The notes under the pieces are model-generated. The model ran no database searches and had not been told where the DNA came from. It worked only from the letters and a program-made list of their open reading frames with translations. Shown here one piece after another: positions 58,355 through 64,000 of a stretch of 64,000 nucleotides of DNA. Each line of letters opens with the position of its first letter. Position 1 is the stretch's first letter. The translations under genes and the position numbers were made by a program. Source of the stretch: Smallanthus sonchifolius (lineage: Eukaryota; Streptophyta; Magnoliopsida; Asterales; Asteraceae); NCBI GenBank assembly GCA_023525975.1, contig CM042032.1:72810260-72874259 (forward strand). The letters run 5' to 3'.

Positions 58355-59217
58355 TACGTCCCATTTCTTGTTGGAAGGAGTTCCGTTGGCTAAGAGGTTC
58401 TCGCGGTTATATGCCCTAGAAGTGGATAAATTCAGTTTAGTAGTTGATAGAGTGGGTGGTAATAGTAGGCATTGGCGGCGTCCAATCCAGACAGGTAGAG
58501 AACAATCAGATCTTGATATATTGTTGAGGGATTTGGATCGGGTCTCTTTGGATCAGCGCGAAGACCGTAGGGTGTGGTCGTTGGACGGGGAAGTTGAATT
58601 TTCAGTGAAAGGGGTTAGAAAAGTAGTGGAGGATTTTCTTCTTCCGACGTGTACACAACAAACGAGATGGAATAAATTTCTTCCAAAAAAGGTGAATTTA
58701 TGCGTGTGGAGAATATTGATAGATAGGCACCCTACTCGGGTGAAGCTGGATCTAAAAGGTATAGATGTCCCTTCTTTATTATGTCCGATTGGTGATAATG
58801 GTATGGAAACTATAGATCATTTGTTTGGGAGTTGCTTTCTAGCAAAGTCTCTTTGGGCTAAGGTGGCGGCTAGGTTGGAGATTACTTGGCCGATGAATAC
58901 TAATCCGGGAGCATTGATTGAGTGGCTAGAGAAATCTCAGCTTCCAAAATCTTCTAAAGAGATTATCGAAGTGGTCATTTTCGTTACCTCGTGGGTGACT
59001 TGGAAGACTCGTAATGGTGTTGTTTTCGGAGGGAGTTTCAATAGTATGGGGTTATGTTTTGATGATGTTTTGCATCTTTTATTTTTTGGTATGGTCACAG
59101 AAACCGTAATTGTAAGATGTCTTGGACTGAGTGGCTCAAAAATCCACTTCTTTGTTTGTAATTTTTTAATCTTGCTCCTTGCTAGTTTAATAAAATGCCC
59201 GCTGTTTCAAAAAAAAA
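58355..59217 (+). pseudogene. LINE ORF2, right part with RT zinc-binding domain
   Basis: Continues the LINE fragment at 23641-24195: IGNGNT joins SHFLLEGVPLAKRFSRLYAL once A and one TACGT are removed. The main frame has RRVWSLDGEVEFSVKGVRK and then the RT zinc-binding domain (WNKFLPKKVNLCVWRI, RHPTRVKLDLKGID, ETIDHLFGSC, AKSLWAKV). The usual CxxC appears as CPIG, so a zinc ligand may be lost. Near 59085 the frame shifts; in the other frame the typical C-terminal WTEWLKNP appears. An A-run at 59208-59216 marks the LINE 3' end. Confidence 0.85.
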
Positions 59218-60184
59218 TTATGGGCTAAGAAAGGACATATATTACGTCACGCCTCACTCTAACATTATTAGTGTTTTGAGAAAAAAAAAATAAGCCTAAC
59301 TCAAAGTGACAACCACTAATTTCTATATAAACCGTGTTAACCATCTAGCCAACACTACTTGATGATTCCAATCATGCCTTGAATTTATTTGTAATAAGCC
59401 AATCTAGAGGGTGAGAATACTATTTCAATTTTTTGAATTTTAGTAAACTCTTCCAAACATGTGAATTGAAAAGAAACAATTGTGATAAGTAATTATTGTA
59501 TAGATTGATATTAAAAAAATGTCTTAATCCACTTCTAATCTAGGCTTTCATATAAGGTCTTTTTGTTAATATATGAAACTCTCTTTAGGTGGAGTCAAAC
59601 TGAATAAGATACTTCTTTCTTTCAGGTGAATTAAAATCAACACAAACTTCTTAAGCTAACTATGTAAGTTTGTATCATATCTATGTTGCTTGATCTCCTC
59701 TTGATATACAAAGCATGGAGTTGAAAGATGATAGAATGAAAGCACGACTATGTGTAGCGGGCGCCAAGGATAGGGGCGCCACTAGCCACCTCACTAAGGA
59801 GGGCATCAAACACCACTATGGAGGGGGCGTGAATGGACACTATGGGTGGAGGCACCATGGTTTTAACTGACGTGAAGGATGAGTTGTGGAATTAACATTT
59901 TTTAGCTAATTACATTTGACAAATCACACTCCTTTTTTAATTTTCTTTTTACTTTATTTAATTTGTTTAGTTAAACCATTACACACTTTTATAGGTTTCG
60001 TTAGTGAGAGTCCAACTGCCTACGTGACAGTGATGTGACAGTCACTTTTACAGTTTTTAGTTAAACCATTGCACTTGGTCTAAATTCATTGATTAAATTG
60101 GTTAAGATAAACCTTCATTTTGTAGGCTTCTTCTTAAATTTAAAATCATACCGTCAAATAAAAATATATATATATATATACATA
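59218..60184. other. Unassigned stretch, no gene seen
   Basis: AT-rich apart from a small G/C block at 59755-59880 with GGGCGCC-AAGGATA-GGGGCGCC and repeated GGGGGCGTG / CACTATGGG phrases. TAGTTAAACCATT occurs near 59968 and 60058. It could be a decayed MITE but I found no termini. Confidence 0.4.
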
Positions 60185-60571
60185 GGAAAAGGATAAAATG
60201 AAACCCTCCTTGAGTTGTGAAACCTCGTGAAACCACTATGTAACTTTAATATATATATATATATATATATATATTTAAATGTAAGTTTTATACCCATTTT
60301 CGTCACTTAAAAAAAAGAATAAACAAAAAGCGCCGAATACTTTTTTTTTTAAATCTTGAAAAATTAGAAAAACCCCGTTTTTGTAAATGTAACATACGTA
60401 ACACATACGTAACATTTTGTAAAAAAAATTTTAAAAAAAATCTGGTTGGCGTTTTTTTTATTTTTTTTATAAAAAGTGATGAAATTATGTTACAAATCTA
60501 TCCAAAAAAAAAATTACACATGTTTTAAGCTGTTACATATGTGTTACAGGGGTTTCAAAATATCTATCCCC
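60185..60571. mobile_element. Foldback element bounded by (TA)n
   Basis: The left end GGAAAAGGATAAAATGAAACCC matches the reverse complement of the right end (GGGGATAGATATTTTGAAACCC). TA runs lie on both sides, and a third interrupts the interior at 60242-60273. No ORF. Confidence 0.6.
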
Positions 60572-60583
60572 TATATATATATA

Positions 60584-61024
60584 AGGGAGGGTTCTTTGGG
60601 GAACCAAAAAAAATGAGGAACCGGGGAACTATATGATTATATACATATAGGGGAGGGTTATTTGGGGAACCCAAAAAAAATGGGGAACCGGGAAACCATA
60701 TGATTTATATGTGAAAAACTCGTAAAAAAACTCAACTTCACATGTGAAAAACTCATTTTTACATAATTTTTTTCGGAGCTTTTGTATATAAACACATTTA
60801 GAAGCCATTTTAACAAAAAAAAATTAATTTTTTTTTTAAAAAACAGTAAATTTTTTTTTACAGAAACTAAAATTTTTTTTTAGAACAACTTCTAAATTTG
60901 TTTATATGGAAAAGCTTCGAAAGAAATTATGTAAAAGTGAGTTTTTCACATGTGAAATTGGGTTTTTTTATGAGTTTTTATATGGTTTCACGGTTCCTCA
61001 TTTTTTTGTGATTCCCCTTGAACC

Positions 61025-61028
<4 letters not shown>
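60584..61028. mobile_element. Foldback element(s) bounded by (TA)n, with a partial duplicate
   Basis: The main copy runs from GGGGAGGGTT at 60650 to AACCCTC near 61028. GGGAACC, ATGGGGAACCGGGAAACCATA on the left matches the reverse complement of the right end. A partial second copy of the left end (AGGGAGGGTTCTTTGGGGAACC) lies at 60584-60640, separated by ATATACATATA. The interior is T/A homopolymer-rich and non-coding. Confidence 0.6.

Positions 61029-61092
<64 letters not shown>
61025..61092. repeat. (CT)n(TA)n microsatellite
   Basis: About nine CT units followed by about 25 TA units directly after the foldback element. Confidence 0.95.
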
Positions 61093-61094
<2 letters not shown>

Positions 61095-62233
61095 CATTCT
61101 CTAGTCAATGCTTTCATTTTAAACCCTTATTCCAAATACATCCTTCAATGATTAGCTTTATCAAAATTTTCAAAACGGATTTAACAAAAGTAAATGTAAA
61201 GTTAATGGAACTTTACAACATCCAAATTTTGACTCCCAAACAATAAATAATATATACTTTAAAACTTGTAACATTTGTAATTGTATATATGGTCCACATT
61301 GTTAAATACACTCTTTATTTTGATAATATTAAAATATGAACATGAAATACAAATGCTAAATATAGTTACTCATATGTTTATATCATACATTCTTTAATCA
61401 CTAGAAATGATGTTCAAATGATCAATAAATTAAAAAAACCAATCAAGAAATTTTTGACAAAAAGCATCAAGGTCAATCCATGGTCGAACCATGGGTGGAC
61501 CGTAAAGCATGTGTCGGCTCAAATAAGATAAAAGTTGAAGAACTTAATGACAGAAGAACCAGGATCGATGGAAGGACGGTGGATCAACTGCCAAGGTTGT
61601 GTTTCAGTTATGTCCAAGAATTCGCACAATTAAGTAAAGGTGTTTGACAATCAATTCTACGACCGAGCCGGTATAGACCTTCTTACCTCTAAACTAATTT
61701 TTAAGAGTTAGAACACATTTACAAGAATCAAGTTGATGAGCCTCAACTATCAATGATCATTTTAATTGTTTAATGACTAATAAAACATCATAATAAACAT
61801 ATGTATTAACCACCTTGGAATATATAAGTGAACCATAATCACTTTATTTATAATCTGAAATCAAGACGTGACAAACCATCACTTGATATAGGTGACGTGT
61901 ACCAAATTATACATGTTTTTCATATCAAATGTCATTCCTTTTATGTTTATTTTCTTAATATTCTTGTGAATTAGTGCCTTAATTGATTCATATTGAGTTT
62001 TCAAGACCTAAAGACCAAGAATTGATCAAAGGAGCAAAAATAGTACAAAAACGAGAATATTTGATCAACTCAGCAAGACAGGCACGAGCTGTGTCTCATC
62101 AGGCATGCCCTTGTGCCCTAGGCCAGGACACAAGAAAACATAAGGGACCCACAACCTCGTGTCCAAGCCAACACGCCCTCGTGACAGAAGTCAAGCATGC
62201 CCCGTGCTCAAGTTCAACACGCCCCCGTGCGCA
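61093..62233. other. Unassigned stretch with CACGCCC-CGTG repeats at its right end
   Basis: I see no gene. The segment 62090-62233 has several CACGCCC/CCCTCGTG-like phrases, a style common in LTRs of Athila/Tat-type gypsy elements; an 89-codon frame across it is probably a by-product. LTR H was inserted at its right end. Confidence 0.4.
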
Positions 62234-64000
62234 TGTAACATCCCGAAAATAATAAAGAAAAGGATAATAAAAGTGATGGATCACGGGCTCGCGGGCTTAT
62301 TGGGCCGGATGAATAGGGCGCAAGGGGGGAGTAAAACCCACCTCAACCTCACCATTCTACTATTCTTCATCCTCACCTTCAAGTTCTAGAGAGAGAATAG
62401 AGAGAGAAAGCTTCAAACCCGAGCCCCAAGGCCGTCACTTTGGCCCGAGATCATTGCCGGAGCATTATCAGCAACCGGAGAAGAAGAATCACGCAAGAAA
62501 CAGGTAACTAAACGCTTCAGAATCTGAGTTTTAGTTTAAAAAAGTGGGTTTTAGGGTTTTAAGTGGGTTTCAATCAAAGACGTGATTTTTACGTATGAAT
62601 TGGACTAAAAAGTATATATCTGGCCTTATGGAAGCTAGATAGCCAGATATGAGTTTTGGACGTAAAAAGATTCAAAGTTGGATTAGAAGCAATGATTTTG
62701 GCCAAGAACAGATGATTCGTCCGAAAACATGATGAATGGTCAGAAAACTCGGGCATGTTCGAAAAGTATTTCAAACATTGATAGTTTTTGGACAATACAC
62801 TTTCAAAAAAGATTTAGATCGAAATAGTTTTCAGACATAATGTTTTCAAACGAAATAGTTTTCGGTCGAAATACATTTCGACCGAAATAGTTTTCGGACA
62901 TGATGTTTTCGAACGAAATAATTTTGGGAAATGGGTCATTTCAAACGATTAGTTTTCGGTCAGAAAATATTTCAACCAAAATAGATTTCTGTCGAAAAGA
63001 ATTTCAGACAAAGATTTCAGACGAAATAATTCAGTAGTAATTTGTATAGTTCGTGACTCTTAACAGATCCGTTAGCCTCCACCTAGCCGAAGTTTAGCTG
63101 CTAAGTGTGTTAGGCTTTGTAAAGTCAGTGAGTTCAAGAATCCATATTTTTACTGTTTTAGGATGGTGTGCATACTCAAGAATTAGACGTTTATAATAAA
63201 TATATTTTATTACTTAAACCTTTGCAGAGAAAGATAAGTACATTAACGGTTTATGCAAATGAACGTTTTGTAAGAAAGAAAGATAACGGTTGTTTAACTG
63301 AATGTTTTACAAGAAAGAATGGTTTATTCAACAATATGTTTTATAAAAAGAAAGATAAGAAAAAATGGTTTATTTAACTATATGTTTTATAAACAGAAAG
63401 ATAAGGAAGAATGGTTTATTTAACTATATGTTTTATAAACAAAAAGATAAGAAAGAATGATTTATTTAACTTTATGTTTTATAAACAGAAGAGAAGAAAG
63501 AATGGTTTATTTAACTATATGTTTTATAAACAAAGAGAAGAAGAATAAGTCAAATACATTGTCTAATCTGTTAAGAGTATGAGACCCAGATAAGAAAAGA
63601 CTTGGGGTAGTAGCGTAGTCCTATAGGCTGGTGCTACCCTAAGCATAGTAGCAAGTCTTGAGGTAGTAGTATGGTCCTTGAGACCAGTGCTACCCGAAGC
63701 CGATGTTGAGTCATGGACCGAGATCATGACGTACCATGAGAAAACCAGGACAGTGCTCGACAGGGCACTGTAACGAGGATGTTGTACAACTGGTTAAGGT
63801 GAGTAACGACGGTTACTCTAGCGGCGATGGTCGCTAAGTAAGAATGAAGAAGCCCTCTTGGGGGCCCTGAAAGTGGGTATCGGCCATTGGACGTTGAGCA
63901 TTAGGGAACAATACCTGCGAACCAAAGTTCCCTCGGTAACACAGAGGGGCGGTGTCGGCCTTTAGACGTTGAGCCTTAGGGAACAACACCTGCCTCGGTC
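62234..64000 (+). mobile_element. LTR H (gypsy-type, related to F), truncated by window end
   Basis: Starts TGTAACATCCCG and shares with LTR F the order of blocks: TAAAG near the start, CTCAACCTCACC, CAAGTTCTAGAGAGAG, a GGTTTTAGGG stretch, tandem repeats, and a GGGCT-rich distal part. From F's length the end is expected about 100-200 bp past the window, so whether it is solo or part of a full element cannot be told. It contains TTTCGNNCGAAA palindromes (62860-62910) and a 46-bp tandem array. Confidence 0.75.
63272..63546. repeat. 46-bp tandem repeat in LTR H
   Basis: The phrase ATGGTTTATTTAAC recurs at 63319, 63365, 63411, 63457 and 63502 (periods 46, 46, 46, 45), each with TATGTTTTATAAA and an AAGA-rich segment. 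Degenerate copies extend to the left. Confidence 0.92.

Noticed and set aside
58368..59228. A host gene encoding a 286-residue protein.
   Set aside because: The sequence is the RT zinc-binding region of a LINE, continuous with 23641-24195 and ending in an A-run.
61983..62252. 89-codon ORF near the H insertion.
   Set aside because: It spans CACGCCC-type repeats and runs into LTR H, so it cannot be an ancestral gene.
1..64000. CRISPR arrays, rRNA, organellar insertions and ordinary host genes.
   Set aside because: None was recognised on either strand; all motif-bearing frames belong to retroelements.

Overview
This is a eudicot nuclear window, probably Asteraceae. That placement rests on resemblance of the retroelement proteins and LTR termini to Asteraceae repeats as I remember them; no search was run. 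I find no ordinary host gene, rRNA, tRNA or CRISPR array. Almost everything that can be explained is transposable-element DNA, and most of it lies in two nested stacks whose target-site duplications (TSDs) can be read directly.

Stack 1 (about 3736-17300). The host is a decayed minus-strand Ty1/copia element (I). Its integrase/RT region was split by a Ty3/gypsy-type LTR (F, now a solo LTR, TSD GTTAA). F was split by a compact gag-only LTR element (G, TSD AGCCC). The 5' LTR of I was split by a second gag-only, copia-like element (J, TSD GTGCA). To the left lie the leader and LTR of another minus-strand gypsy element (E, running off the window) and a 260-codon retroelement-like ORF with an exact 120-bp in-frame duplication.

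Stack 2 (about 23641-59217). A LINE carrying RT and RT-zinc-binding domains was split by a chromovirus-like gypsy element (A, TSD TACGT). The 5' LTR of A received a related LTR in opposite orientation (B, solo, TSD ATTTA). B received a complete gypsy element (C, minus strand, TSD TAAAG). Separately, the reverse transcriptase of A was split by another complete gypsy element (D, plus strand, TSD TCGCG). Removing each insert plus one TSD copy restores a continuous reading frame or continuous LTR sequence in the host.

A, C and D share one layout: LTRs of 2.4-2.8 kb, a 13-nt initiator-tRNA-Met-type primer site, a leader of 0.6-0.9 kb, gag with CCHC knuckles, then protease, RT, RNase H, integrase and a chromodomain-like tail, and a GGGAGAC-type polypurine tract. 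All three are dead: they carry stops, frameshifts and, in places, replaced catalytic residues. Their non-coding RNA region is more informative. Three short stem-loops (at the LTR 3' end, just after the primer site, and before gag) recur across elements, in places with paired or wobble changes that keep the stem. They are the best candidates here for an undescribed functional RNA feature.

The regions between and beside the stacks (17.7-23.3 kb and 59.2-62.2 kb) are AT-rich. They hold a MITE-like element, a 181-bp hairpin-bearing tandem repeat, decayed tandem blocks and several foldback elements bounded by (TA)n. The window ends inside another LTR (H, 62234 to end), related to F.
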